Assembly: GCA_963971425.1 (NCBI GenBank)
Contig: OZ020514.1
Coordinates: 27,888,602 to 27,952,601, forward strand
Origin: Bryoerythrophyllum caledonicum
Taxonomy: Eukaryota; Streptophyta; Bryopsida; Pottiales; Pottiaceae
Direction of reading: 5' to 3'
DNA: 64,000 bases
Shown here: piece by piece, positions 12,067-23,429 of the stretch
Position numbering within the stretch: the stretch's first letter is position 1
Layout of the letters: the number at the start of each line of letters is the position of its first letter
The notes under the pieces: generated by a model
What the model was told of the DNA's origin: nothing
Databases searched by the model: none
What the model saw: only the letters and a program-made list of their open reading frames with translations
Program-made: the position numbers and the translations under genes

Positions 12067-13025
12067 ATAAAACCTACATATCTTTGTATTTGTTACATTT
12101 TATTTTCTCCACATTAATAAGTGGTGTAAACCTTCTTATTGACCATTCCGATTAGTAATCCAAAACACATTAAGTTCACAAAAGATAAAAGTTTGAATTG
12201 GCATATTTTGAACCTCCACTACTTGCACGGTTGTTTTGAATATGCTACACCTGTCCTCTACTTCAAAACATTGTTGTCTAAGGAACTAACATCATGCTTA
12301 AGGTAGTGGATTTAGACCTTGTGTAGTTCAAAATTTTGACACCAAGTAAAGTCAAAGTCTGCTGATCCACTAAACACCCTGAAGAAAATGAACCATTTGC
12401 TTCACTTCATACACTATAATCTTTCAATCTGTGCGGTCAAAGTTTATGAAATTTTGTAAACATATTTTTTAATAAGTCTTAATTGAGATTCTACGGTCAA
12501 AACTAGAAATCAAACTTTTGGTTTCATTCTATGGTCATTGCACTAGAATCCAACAACTTTGAAGTGTTTTCGGTTCAAAACTGTCACGATACCTCAGGGG
12601 ATATGGGAGACATGTTGTATGAGTAGGGAGTCGGGACTGGGGAGGTGTTTCAAATGGGGGTAATTTCTAGAAATGCTAAATTATATTCAAGAAACATAAA
12701 ATGGTTGAGGTTATGTATGATTTAGTACCATGGGCACTATGATCTATCCAAAAAATTGGAACCCAAACTCGTAAAATTTGATATACGTCTTCTCTACATA
12801 AAACCTAGAGATCATCATAGTTTACACATTTTGATTTTTCAACATGTAGTGAAAACCTTCCTAAACCTAGGTTTGGATTATTATTTGAAATCAAATTTAG
12901 TTTACAAAAAAATAAAACGTGCAATGGCAATTTTTAAACTCTAGTATTTGAGCATTTGATTTGAATATGCTACAGTTCTTCTCTACCTCTAAAAATTGGT
13001 GTGTAGGAAAATATCATCATAAGGT
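12067..13025 (+). repeat. Two diverged direct copies of an AT-rich repeat
   Basis: About 12067-12300 and 12796-13020 share an ordered set of blocks: ACATAAAACCTA, a GTGAAAACCTTC or GTGTAAACCTTC block, and GAATATGCTACA followed by a CTCTAC run. A third copy is inverted near 6655-6905. Family unknown; it could be part of an old non-autonomous element. Confidence 0.5.
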
Positions 13026-13321
13026 TGCATTTGGATATTTTGAGGTGATTTTTTATAAAAAAAATTCTACAAGAATTCTGAAATAGAATACATTGATAAG
13101 TTAAAAAATCGTAACTATGCCACAAGCAAAACCATATAAAATACATAAAAAATCGGTCTTTGCACGGCTATATAAAAAAAGGTTTTTTTACTTATTGTGC
13201 CCAAATTTCAAAGGCATGCAGTACATATTAATCTAAGACTTGATATAGTTACTTTAAAACCTGCATGCTATCTAGTAGAGTCTCATAATGCCGGAAGGAA
13301 TAAAGTAAAACCTATGTATTA

Positions 13322-14821
13322 CTAATACGTTGACTGAAAATGCTCATGAGGCGTGGGCCAATTGTATGTGCCGCTGTAGCGTGTAATGATATGAAACAAT
13401 CCTCCAGTGCCCTCCCGGTTTTTGTTGCAGACTCTCTCCATGTACATATGAAATGCATCCGTAAATTCTTGATTTGAGAATACTACGGAACTCTGAGATT
13501 CTCGTTGCAAATTCTCGTAGTCTATGGACATTGTCCACCCATTGATTCGTTGCCCTATTTAGGTCGTAGCGAACTCCTCCGAAGCCATCGATAACTTCAG
13601 AATTATTTGCACATCCGCATCTGGTTTATGCAAGTGCACAACCCGCCGATCCACCCACCATCGCTTTCACAGAGTCTTGGCCATGTCTTCTCAATTCGTG
13701 AACGTATAAAGAGACTACATTGGTTCGTTAACCTTCGTGGTCATGCCCCAATCGCATACTCCAATATACACTCGCGATTCATCTGGAAGGAAGTGGAGGA
13801 GGATATTGTACGGAGACAAGTCGTTGGGGAGATTGTTACTCTTGTAGACCTCGTTCATGATGCGCAACAACGCCCACGCGAGCTCGGTCCGTTTTTTGCA
13901 AAAACGAACCAACTGATGAACTCGAATAACCTCATCCTTGGGGAATCTCCCATAGTTCGAATGTACAAAGACATCGTCACCGAACTCGATATCCCGGTTC
14001 AACATCTCTCGAATTGTCCCGCCATTCTACCAATACGCATAGTCTACGTACCTGTCCGGATGAATGGCCACGAAACGGATGACACCTGGATGTGATATCC
14101 TCACCGCCATCGACTCGTTCTGATGCTCCACTTTTGCCAAGTCCGGCCGTGTCTCCGATTGGTTGGACAATTTGGCGGCAAATTCCCAGAATGGTTCGAT
14201 GCCTGGAGCACCCTCTATGCGGACTTTGCGAATGGTGGCGTATCCACCTCTCCTGTTGGCATTGTCCATTCGTATAATCGTGGCTGTTGTCGGAATGGCA
14301 ATGAGATGGGCTTTTCGTAGCAGGTCTACTTGGTGCCCCTCTATCGAGTTCCACCATCCCACGGAGCCACGCCTGTTTCGATTCTTGGCAAATGGCTTCA
14401 TCTGGGCCACAAACAAATCAGCCTTCAACAGCACGTCGTTGAAATCTCCATCCGCCGCACAATTGAACCTCCCAAACTTGGTCAACAAGTTCTTGGCATT
14501 CCAGAGTGCATCGTGCGCTCTGGCATCCAAGAACTTCAAAAACCCCCGCTTCGGGGTCTCCGTATTCCACATCAGGGCTTGAAGCGCGTCCATCATGTGC
14601 TGCCGTATGTCTGTCCGAAACTTCTTGAGGCCTTCATCCCGATATTTGACGTACTTCTTCTCCAATGATTGAAGAGTATTTGCCTCATAGAATCTGACAG
14701 TCAGTTCTATGAGGAAATTCTTGCAAGCCTCAGATGGAACGTCGTGGATTGGATGAAGCTTTACTCCGAAGTCCGCAACCTTCTGTTTCTTTTTAAGACA
14801 AGCTTCTAGAAAACCTTTCAA
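13322..14821 (-). pseudogene. Protein-kinase-like pseudogene
   Basis: Read right to left it opens MKGFLEACLKKKQK at 14821. A helical region is followed by kinase landmarks in order: a glycine-loop-like RRGGYATIRKVRI, the catalytic-loop-like NDLSPYNILL (in place of HRDLKPENILL), CDWGM at the DFG position, and a downstream KRWW block. The Asp of the catalytic loop and of CDWG are kept, but the loop is atypical, so activity was doubtful even before decay. In-frame stops follow YAYW (TAG) and NEPM (TAG), then two TGA codons come before a last open stretch ending at 13322. Its family resembles a multicopy kinase-like group of early-diverging plants, by recollection only. Confidence 0.6.
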
Positions 14822-14984
14822 AAAATGGCAAAACCTCCTCCTCCAATGTGAATCACCTTTTCCCTCTCAAAGATGAAGAGCCAATGGATGGAAAAATGCC
14901 AGCCAAACCCGCTCCGCATCCACTCAAAAATATATTCTTGAGAGGGGAATGAAAAAATGACAGAGAGAGGAGGGCGGACGACCT

Positions 14985-15245
14985 TTGATAGGGTGGCGGA
15001 CCGCCATGAGGCCGACTGCCACCATGGCCGTTCCATCGGACGGCTGGCCGGCCTCTTCCAATCGGCCGTTCGATCGGTCGGCCGTCGGCCTGATCGGACG
15101 GCCGTCGTGCGCCTGCGCGATTAAATCGCGGCCGTCCGATCAGACCGCTGGCCGTCCAATCGCCCCAACGACAGCGACCAATTAGACGGCCTATCGCAAT
15201 TTGATGGCTACAATCTGGCCGCGTGGCACTTCGTCTAATCTGACG
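14985..15245. repeat. GC-rich CGGACGG/CCGTCCG cluster, right
   Basis: Counterpart of the cluster at 7846-8040, with ATCGGACGGC and GGCCGTCCGATC words in both orientations in a 200-base GC-rich island. Together they bracket the unknown gene at 8.2 kb and the kinase-like pseudogene. Confidence 0.5.
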
Positions 15246-15360
15246 GTCCAAATACTTACCAGGGCCTTCCGAAAATGCATTTCCCTCCTAGACGGTGCGC
15301 CCGACGTGACGTTAGGACGTCCTCGTCATAAGACGTCCTAGGACGCTCTCAGACCCCCAA

Positions 15361-16150
15361 GGATGTCGGATTGGTAACCCTACTGATGACATTTTCAAGC
15401 TGTGGGAAGATTTTCTCAAGAAACACGCGAAAGGCGAGATCATCAACCTGGACACAATGGTCTTGTATTAGGAGACTAGAGGTTTCAGAGCCTCTCCCAT
15501 CCATTGTGATTTTTTCAAGAGATTGGGCTTCTTCTCCGATAAGGACTTATAGGACCTGTTCACCTACCTGGTTGACAGTGAAGGCCCAAATGGGTACCCA
15601 AAAGTCACGCTCCGGCGGACAAGCGTGGTTCATGGGTCTTGCTATCACTACGAGGAGTGGGCAGATCGCCGGAAGAGGAAGCGCATTGTCCTTCAGGAAT
15701 TGATCGCAATTGATTCTTCCTTAAAGTTTCTGATGCCAGACGGGTCCACAATCGACAAGGTTTAGAAGGCATCGAAGCTAGAACACTGCGTGTCTTTCGT
15801 GACGTACAATATGCTCTTTGTGAGGCCCGACAAGGAGTTTTTCTCCATGAGGCTCACAAATGCTGGGAAGCTAAAGCGAGCGTCTCAGTTGGTGGAGAAG
15901 TTTCCGAACGTGTTTCCATTCTTTCGGAAGTTTTTGTACGTGAAGAGCCACATCGACCCGGTTGTTGGACCAGCCAAGCTTTGCGATTTTGATGGGGAGA
16001 AAATGGAGTTCTCCAAATATATTGATCCGCCTGCGGAGGATAGAGAGTGTTCTTGATCAAAGTGTTCTGAGGTTTTCCTGTTGTTCTTCATAAGGGACGA
16101 CCATCCTGATTCTCCTACTCTATTGAAGATGGTTGATCTGAATTACTCTG
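15361..16150 (+). pseudogene. Broken gene of unknown function cut by the 16.15-kb element
   Basis: One frame reads on for about 790 bases with stops only at 15469 (TAG), 15550 (TAG), 15763 (TAG) and a TGA near 16054. The intervening peptides look like real protein, for example DLFTYLVDSEGPNGYPKVTL and LRLTNAG-like segments, and there is no frameshift. No start codon context is evident, so the 5' exon may lie elsewhere. The frame runs straight into the TGTGGGA that opens the next element, which suggests the gene was interrupted there. I do not recognise the family. Confidence 0.5.
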
Positions 16151-19100
16151 TGTGGGACTCCGTTCCCCCATGTTGCCGGAAGTTAACCTTAAATTCCGGC
16201 TAAAATAAAAAAATAGTTAGTTAGTTATTATAGTGTGTGCTAGAATGCAGCCTATAATGTTGATGTAAGAATAAAGTCGGATGGGCCAGACTGCAAATCC
16301 TAATTAAGCCTAAAACTGTTATTAGCGGGGCCGGAGCAGTTACCGGAATTCCGGGGCAGTTAGATATCCGGAACCGTCAGCCGTAACTGTCGCCATCAAC
16401 TATCATCATGACTCCGTACTAACAGCCGGACTACTTAAGGCTGGGGTTCGGGGGGGAAACTCTTTCTTCTCCATTTCTTTCTCGCGTACTCGGGTTTCGC
16501 GTTAGAGTTTTCTTCTTCTCTCTCTCTCTCTTATACAATTTTCTAATTGTTGGCCGTTAGGTTTTGAAGCTTAAGCGGTTAGATCGGACGTGCGTCCGTT
16601 AGGGAGAGCTTTTGTGAGGACGGTGCGTGCAGGGACTACCTTGAGAGATTGTGAGGTCGCAGGAATTCCCATGAAGTCTGTACCGATGGCGAAGAAGAAG
16701 CAGACGGACAGAGACGGGCACGGCCGGAGAGACGAAGAGCCGGCAGTGGTGCTCCCACCCTTGGCCCGCATTCTTACGGATATTCCAGAGGACGTGGACG
16801 AATTTAACCTCCTGAAGTCGAGCTTGAAGACTATGGGCTGTGGGGGTTTGCTCGAAGTCCCCTGGGGCATGCGGGAGGAGGTCTACGTCCGGGAACTCAT
16901 AGGCACCCCGGACGAAAAGTACAAGGGGTTGATGAGAGCCCATCCGGAAAACTGGGGAGTCCCGGAATTGTCGCAGGCGTACGATTTCCGGGGCGGCCTT
17001 ACCAAGGTGGTGGAACGGCGGGACGAGTTCTTGACGGACGAGTTTGCCGGACCGGCGGACCCGAAGGACGGCTACAACATGCAGGATCTTAAGCACCTGG
17101 ACGCCCAGCTTGTGCTAGGGTTTTTAAATCCTATCTTCCATCCGGAAAAGCCGAAGAGGGTGGTGGCGAAGTGGGCCTGCACCTTCCTCGGGGCACTCCG
17201 GGAGAAGATAGTCGTAGACCGGGGGACGCTCATGACGGACACGATCAACCGTCTTGTAGCCAACCTCCAGAGGGTGAAGAAGACGGCAACCCCCCTGACA
17301 TCCTATGTGGTGCACCTCTACGCGCACCACCAGCAGCTCACTCCGGCGGAAATCCGGAAGTACGACGAAGTCCTCAATTTCCAGAAGTACAGAGGGGACG
17401 AGTCCGAAGAGGATGAATCTGGAGAGGAGGAGCCTGCTCCGGAAGCAGCCACCACAAGCACTCCGGAAGGCCGGAAGGCCCCGAAGAGACCTCGGGGGAA
17501 AGAACCCAAGACGGAGAATCCGGGCATCCACAGCTCATCCGCGTCGTCCGAAGAAGACGAGTCCAGACCCTCAGAAGGGACCAGCCGGAAGAAGAGGAAG
17601 GTGGCCCAGGACGACTCCAAGGGTTAGCTTAAGCTGATGGATGAGCTCACCCGCGACATTGGCTGGAGGGTTGGGCTCCTTCAGGAGCCCAACTACATCA
17701 TCACCACTAGTGTGGAGCAAATCTTCCGGAGCTTGGGTGTCGAAAGGCTGGAGGAGGCCATCAACAGAGTAGAGGAACTCTGGAGCCGGGAGATGGGCAC
17801 GAAAGCGCTGCACACCCAGATCGCTTCCTTGTACAAGGCCAGTAATGATTTGGAGCGGAAGATGAAGCAATACCTTGCGGAGGCAGCTCTAGCGGTGACG
17901 GCCCGGAAACTGGCCGAGGAGAAGGCCAACGCTTCTGCAGCAGCCTTGCTTGAGGTTCGGGCAGCCCTAGATATTCCGGTTGACGAGGTCAACCGGAGCC
18001 GGCTCTTCACCGAACTGGTGGAGAAGAAGGAGAAGGTCACCCGGGCCAACATCATCCGGTTCCTTCTCGATCAGGCGGATAAGATGGGACGGACCTGGGA
18101 GCAGATGAAGCTATCGGTCGACAACATCGTCCTCGAGTTTCCGGAAGAACCAGCCGCACCTGAACCGGAAGGCACGCCAACCCCAACGGAAACCGCAGCT
18201 CCTCCGGAAGCACCGGCCAAGACCACTCTAGCTCCGGGCACCTCAACGAACCCGGAGTCTCTCGACACTCCGTCACCTCGGACATTGACGGAGGGTATCG
18301 TACTCCCCAATCCGAGTACGAGTGAGATCCTGAAGATCCTTCCGGATATTTTGTCGCCGCCCAACATACGCCTGCTAGATCCTCCGGCGGAAGGCAGCCT
18401 TCCGGTACCCCCTAAGTCTGTGTCCCGAATGTTGGCGCCCGGACCAAAGAGTCCGACCGGAAGCTACAGGGACTTGGTCCAAGAGACCGAGTCAGCTTCC
18501 ACTGCGGAAACACCAGCACCTCCGGTTCCGGAAGGATCACCACAAGAGCCTCCTCCACCGCCAGACGCCAGGACTCCGGTGGTTGTTGTCCCTCTGACGG
18601 CTAGACTGTCGACCCGGAAGACCAACCTTTCGCCGGCAACGTCAAAGAAGGCAAAGGGCAAGGCACGCGTTCCAGAGATCTCCCCCTCCTGCCGGAGTAG
18701 GCAAATCGGGGACCAGGAGCTCCAACTTAGGATTAGTTAGGCTTTGTATCTCTTTTTCTTCTTTTCTCAGGGTTAGAGTCCGGATCAGCAGCGACTAATG
18801 ATGGGGCCCCAAGGTCACCCAGCTGCTGCCGGAATCAACAGCCAGTTTTGTAGTTAGAGTAGGAATTCCGAGGACAAAACTATACCACGATTTCTGGATC
18901 TGAGATCCGATCTGGAACTTTTCCGGATTTCTCGGATCTTTTAGATAAGATCTAGCGGACTTTCCGTGGGTGGCTAGGAGGAAAGCTAAGTTTAGACAGA
19001 ACTTAGTTAGTACTTAGTATTAGGGTTTTGGGCAAAACCCTTTTATCTTGTCTTCTCACTTGGAAATATACATTACTTTTCGTACCAGTCTTGCTATTTC

Positions 19101-19944
19101 GTGCTTGTAAGTGGTGTGTGGGACTTCGTGAGTGGCACATCCGTTCTTGTGGGTATGGTTGTGTGAGTATTTCTTCCGGATTAGTGTAACTCGTTGTTTT
19201 GCTAGAGGGGGAAGCTATCTAGGTCGGTGTTAGGAGATCGCCTGGGAGAACTGGAGAGAGCTATTGCAGAGGTGTTCCTAGTAGTCTCCAGGGTCCGGAA
19301 GTAGCGAGGAGGGGAGGAGATGAACTGGAGAGGTGTTCCTGGTAATCTCTAGTTCGCGGTAGAAACCGTGCAAAACTGGATTCCAGTCAATTCCGGAGTT
19401 CTCCCCGAAGATAGGAAAAAAAAAGTCTGATACCAATACCTAGACGGAATAACCATAGTGAACAGTGAGCCTCTATTCCGGAGAATTGCAACCGTACCCA
19501 CCGGAATGTCGTTGTAGTTCGGACTTGTCTCTTTGTGACCGCATCCGGAAGGCCTTCCGGATGTCGTGAGAGCCTACGTCCGGCAGCAACAATCCAATCA
19601 CCAGTTAGTAGAGTAGGAAGAGTGGTGTTCGGTCACTATGAGTTCCGAACAGTGGGTGCCCAGCCACTTAAAGTCACAGGGGAGTGGAAAATCCAGCCAC
19701 TTACACAAAACAGGATCAGTGGACTCCGGCAACTCGCTTAAAAACTCCAGGAGACTCTCTGAGGAGGAACAAAGATTAATCAAACTACCCTTCTACGTTC
19801 CGGAAACAACATTCCAGCCGCGATTGTACAATATCCGGCTCCGGAAGGATCCGGATCTAACTTACGTAAGTAAAGACTATAGCTAACTCATAAACGGACT
19901 GCTGGGATAAAAATTAGTAATCCGGAGTATTGGAAAGAAGAACA
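16151..19944 (+). mobile_element. LTR-like block A carrying a coding region
   Basis: It starts TGTGGGACTCC and ends ...GAACA, then TTAGGTCTCTGTGGGAACGA, which looks like a primer-binding-site junction. Block B (35086-31958, reverse) has the same start (TGTGGGA), the same AGTTAGTTA-rich leader, homologous coding, the same conserved 3' stretch around GCCACTTAAAGTCACA, and the same ACA/ATAGGTCTCTGTGGG junction. TG...CA limits fit a long terminal repeat of 3.8 kb. I did not find a second LTR or target duplication, so the class remains an inference. Confidence 0.5.
16671..18740 (+). CDS. Element-borne coiled-coil/proline-rich protein, family member A, one in-frame TAG
   Basis: From the ATG at 16671 (alternative 16686, MAKKKQ, matching MAGKKGK of member B) one frame reads to TAG at 18738, broken only by TAG at 17625-17627: about 690 codons. 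Order of parts: basic N-terminus; a conserved block around MGCGGLLEVPWGMREE; a block around LGFLNPIFHPEKPKR and a His-rich LYAHHQQL; an acidic and basic low-complexity linker; a long coiled coil (about 17800-18110); proline-rich repeats; and a conserved GSYRDL motif. Members B (33-34.8 kb) and C (28.8-30 kb) keep these blocks. It could be a gag-like or plant-mobile-domain protein; no catalytic motif is visible. Confidence 0.6.
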
Positions 19945-20221
19945 TTAGGTCTCTGTGGGAACGAAACCGGAGCGGTTTCTCTTGAAAGCGCTTACTGACG
20001 ATTGGGTGCATTCCGGAGGGATACTGTCTCTATAAACTGCAACACTCTGCCGTGGAAACTCCATACTACACCGAGAAAAACAAGTATTTGGAGGCATGTT
20101 TCGCAACTTACGGCTACGAGTTGCGGATGGAGTTCTATCTTGAGCTCCTATCACCCTTTTGCAAGCCCGAGAGCAGAGTTTTCGGAGTTTATTGTGGCTC
20201 TAAGCTGGTGCTGGCAAATAA
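19945..20221 (+). pseudogene. Conserved exon downstream of LTR-like block A
   Basis: After the GGTCTCTGTGGGAACGA junction, sequence homologous to 31586-31957 (reverse) continues to GGCAAATAAG and a GTAGTT splice-donor-like site. Part reads CFATYGYELRMEF and LELLSPFCKPESRVFG. Member B's version reads NPYKHVFNDPENVLLAD and later LLPWLQK. Frame agreement is poor, so it is decayed in at least one copy. Confidence 0.4.
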
Positions 20222-20246
20222 GGTAGTTGATCCCCTTCATTACTTA

Positions 20247-20370
20247 GTTTATCCTCGGGTCGAGGATAAACCCTATGAATCACCCATTCACATTATTTTG
20301 TTTTTGGTTATTCTAAATCATGCCTCTTCATGTATTTATTAGTATTTGTTTATCCTCATGTTGAGGATAA
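20247..20370. repeat. Paired TTTATCCTCG hairpins
   Basis: GTTTATCCTCG (20247-20257), spacer GGT, and its exact complement (20261-20271) form an 11-3-11 hairpin. A second, TTATCCTCA-TGT-TGAGGATAA, lies at 20350-20370. Decayed versions recur at 21655-21681, 23277-23294 and 23351-23367. They sit in what look like introns or spacers of the genes behind block A. Confidence 0.7.
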
Positions 20371-20429
20371 CTCTCATGCAAGGCTTTCAGATTCTCATTG
20401 CTTTAGTTGTTATATTTAACTGATTAGTT

Positions 20430-21870
20430 TTGTCTTATCTTTCGCAAATGTTTGGAACGTCACTTTACTATCTAGTGGTCAAGGACTATTGCATGTTATA
20501 CAAACACAATCCAAAAAAAATTGGAAAGTATGACATAAACGGCTTCTTCCATAAGGATTGCGCGTATGTTTGTCCCTTGCCGCCGGATTCCGATGTTCCC
20601 GAATCAGCACGAGCACTCAACACTTTAGATCGCAAGCCCTCAAGGACCGCTGCTGCTCACACAAGCTCTGTCCAGAGGACTCTAGCGATTGCTGCTGCAA
20701 CGGCCTCTACCTCTCGAACCAAAGCTTCCATTAATCCGCCTAGAGCCAGGGCAGCTTCTGGAGTTCGTCCGTCAAGCCGCGAACGAAGCAATATCTATGG
20801 TACTAGAATCTGTCTGGATTCAGTCCGCATTGACGAAGAACCCGCGGCGGATGCCGAACCTCCACTCTTGCGTCGATCTCCTCCTCCGCCGAATCCCCCG
20901 AATGATATCGACAAGGATACCTAGGAATTGGATACTTATGGGAGTAATATTGGTGTGAACCTATTGTCTCTTGGACCTGATTCGGTTGGGCCATTTTCTC
21001 ATCATGCTGATGATGAAGGCAAATCACCGGTGCCATTCTCCTCTAGAATCGGCGTTGAGGTGCTCCCCCTTGAGGATCCTTCCCGTGATATTCCCAGTCC
21101 ACAAGGGAATGCCTCTGGTGTATTGGAGCCTCCATCTCAGGAGGCACGACAAGCTGAAGGGGGCACGAAGCGGAATGTTGCCATCATCCTACTTTCAGAT
21201 TCCAGTGACGACGAAGGCCCCACACCTCCAGTGACTAGCCCATTAAATGTTGATACTCCCGGAGAAGAACGTCCTTTGCGACTGACTATGATTGAGGCTT
21301 CCGACTTCCTTAACAACGCTGTTGGAGAAGCTCCGCCCCCTGGAGAGGTTGTGAAGTACGAACTTGGCGGTGATTTTTATTAGCATCTGGCATACAAACG
21401 CCTAATGGAGGAGACGGACAAGCAGGATATGTTGGATCGCTTGGAAGAGTCCAAGCGCAGGCAGACAGAGATGGAAGCTGCTCTTGAATAGCAGAGGCAA
21501 GAATTTGCTTTGGAGAAGGCGCGGATTGAGGTGACTATCAGGGCTGAGCTCAGCTTCAAATGAAGGTAGACCTAGCCCAGATGAACATGAGGAGCCCTGT
21601 GAATACGAGGGCAATATCATCTGGTCCTGTTCCCTCTGAGGTGCCTTTGAACACGAGTTATCCTCACGTCCAAGATAACTCAGGTTTAGGGCTCTCTACT
21701 CCCTTGCAGCCTTCGGCTGGATTACCTCAGAGTTTGCCGTCTGTTCGTGTTCTCGAACAGGATCCTTCTTGGCTGAGGATGTCAGTATAGTGGAGGAGGA
21801 TCAAGTGGATTACGAGCCGTCACCTGATGGCGCTGGAAACGAAGCGTCTGATTTTGATAAGGTTGGCTAG
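20430..21870 (+). pseudogene. Decayed gene of unknown function with proline-rich and coiled-coil parts
   Basis: One frame continues from 20430 through TAG stops at 20922, 21381 and about 21489. It then shifts frame near 21555 and reads on to about 21868 (ending ...SDFDKVG). The first part has a Cys/His cluster (DYCMLYKHNP, FHKDCAYVCPLPP), then Ser/Pro-rich text, an acidic LLSDSSDDEGP motif like a SUMO-interaction site, and a coiled coil (KRLMEETDKQDMLDRLEESK). The family is not recognised. It lies directly behind block A on the same strand. Confidence 0.5.
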
Positions 21871-22260
21871 CTCTTTTTATTTATTTTTTTCAAGGATATT
21901 TTACGAGCTGCAGCCATGTATTTTTTGAGTTCCTTCTCATAGTCTCCAATAGGTCTTATATGGGTGTGTTGGACTGCAGGCATCGGATCCATATGAGTTT
22001 TGATGTACATTAGGCGGAGTGTATATATTTGTATAGCATTTGCTTATTATTTATCGAATTGTTTAACAATTTAGTTTTCTTTAATTGTTTTCTCAGATGA
22101 GAATGGATGATATTGTACATTGACCTCTTGCACTGAAGCCTCGGATTCGGAATGATTTACAGAAGTCGCTATGTAGGAGAGAATTGATGCAATCTATGAC
22201 ACTTCCTTTGCATATTGCTCAATGTGCATTTCATCACGTAATTTCCGGTTACTTTAGTGT

Positions 22261-23073
22261 GTGTTCGTCTTGTCCCAAGACTGTCTGCGGAGGAGTTTGT
22301 CCGCTGTCCTCAGCCGGCGGCCACACAAGTGGCTTAATATTGTTCTGGATATTAATGGCATCATGTGCGAGACAGAGCATGTCCCTGGGTTGTCTAGAGG
22401 CTCAGGGAGTCAGGTAACGTATTCTTGCACCGGCCCTGCATACATAGGTCCCAAAGTTGTATATACTTGCCCTGGAGTTTGTACGTTTGTAGCGGACATC
22501 CAAAACATTACGAACACTATTGTCGTCTAGAGCTCGATGAAGAAGTCCACTGTTGTTGCAATCTCAAAGTATCTTTTTTTGGACATGCCTTTTCCAACTT
22601 TGGTTCTTGGTCAGTAGAGTTGTGAGTGAATTGAAACCTCGCCCAATAAGTTCTTGATGGATGAGAATAATTCGAACAAGATGATTTTTTTGAAAACCCT
22701 GTCATCAACTTTATTTAGGCGCCGACTTGAGTCGATGGTCCTACATTCGGACAACACCCTTCTCATCAAAGATAGCCCGGAGAAGAGCAACTGTAATCAT
22801 ACCGGAAATGCCATTTTTCTTCGTTCGTGGAGACATGCGGCTTGTGAGGACTAGTTCCTTACTTAGGAACTTGTACCTTGGCTGAGACGTTTGGTTTCCA
22901 AATGCCCTGTTAGACAATTACATGATTATGTTAATAACAATTGCATAGGGGTTCTATTGTTGGCACGTAATAGTCCTTTTATGAAATATATTGTAGATGG
23001 GATGGCGCTCTCAAACAAGAACGTTGGTTTTGTCTATGAAATTCTACATGGTTCTACTTCATTGGCTTCATAG
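22261..23073 (+). pseudogene. FCP1/NIF-type (HAD) phosphatase-like pseudogene
   Basis: One frame shows the FCP1/NIF landmarks in order: LNIVLDINGIMCET (motif I, D-x-N in place of D-x-D), YTCPGVCTFVADI, VV*SSMKK where the family has VWSSMK, FLKTLSSTLF, NTLLIKDSPEKS with the acidic motif replaced by KDS, GNAIFLRSW, and LVPWLRRL. Stops are TAG at 22528, 22615, 22852, 22864 and 23071, and TGA at 22627, all in one frame with no frameshift. Members of this family dephosphorylate proteins such as the RNA polymerase II tail. This copy is dead, and its active-site aspartates may have been lost earlier. Confidence 0.7.
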
Positions 23074-23429
23074 TTTCAGAGGCTTCTTTATTGTAATATA
23101 GTAGGCATTTAGTATCGACATTGTAAACACCCTTTTACATTTTGAATATAAAAATATTTTACAACTTCAACAAGTTTTTTGCAACTTATTGGCATTGTCT
23201 CCTGCTTTTCATTCCCTATGTGCTTCTATTCATTTTTCGGTCGGTCCTAGGATTTATCATTGTTTTTAGTATTGTTGTTTATCCTCTGGTCGAGCTTACT
23301 TTTTTTTGTGGATTCAAGGTAAACTATAATCCTTCGGGCCTGGTTTCATATTTATCCTCGGGTCGAGCATGCGTTGGATTGTTGTGACTGTTGTTATGTC
23401 CTACTCATTGCTTCTTTTATCTCGTAAAT

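Larger units (their letters stand above)
9197..13321. other. Long AT-rich stretch without a supportable gene
   Basis: About 4 kb with only chance-length open frames. It holds a short TTGTG microsatellite near 10980-11005, an 18-20 base minisatellite at 11448-11530, a duplicated 10-mer (TCACTCAATG) near 12010-12032, and two diverged direct copies of one repeat (see separate entries). Otherwise I see nothing in it. Confidence 0.6.
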
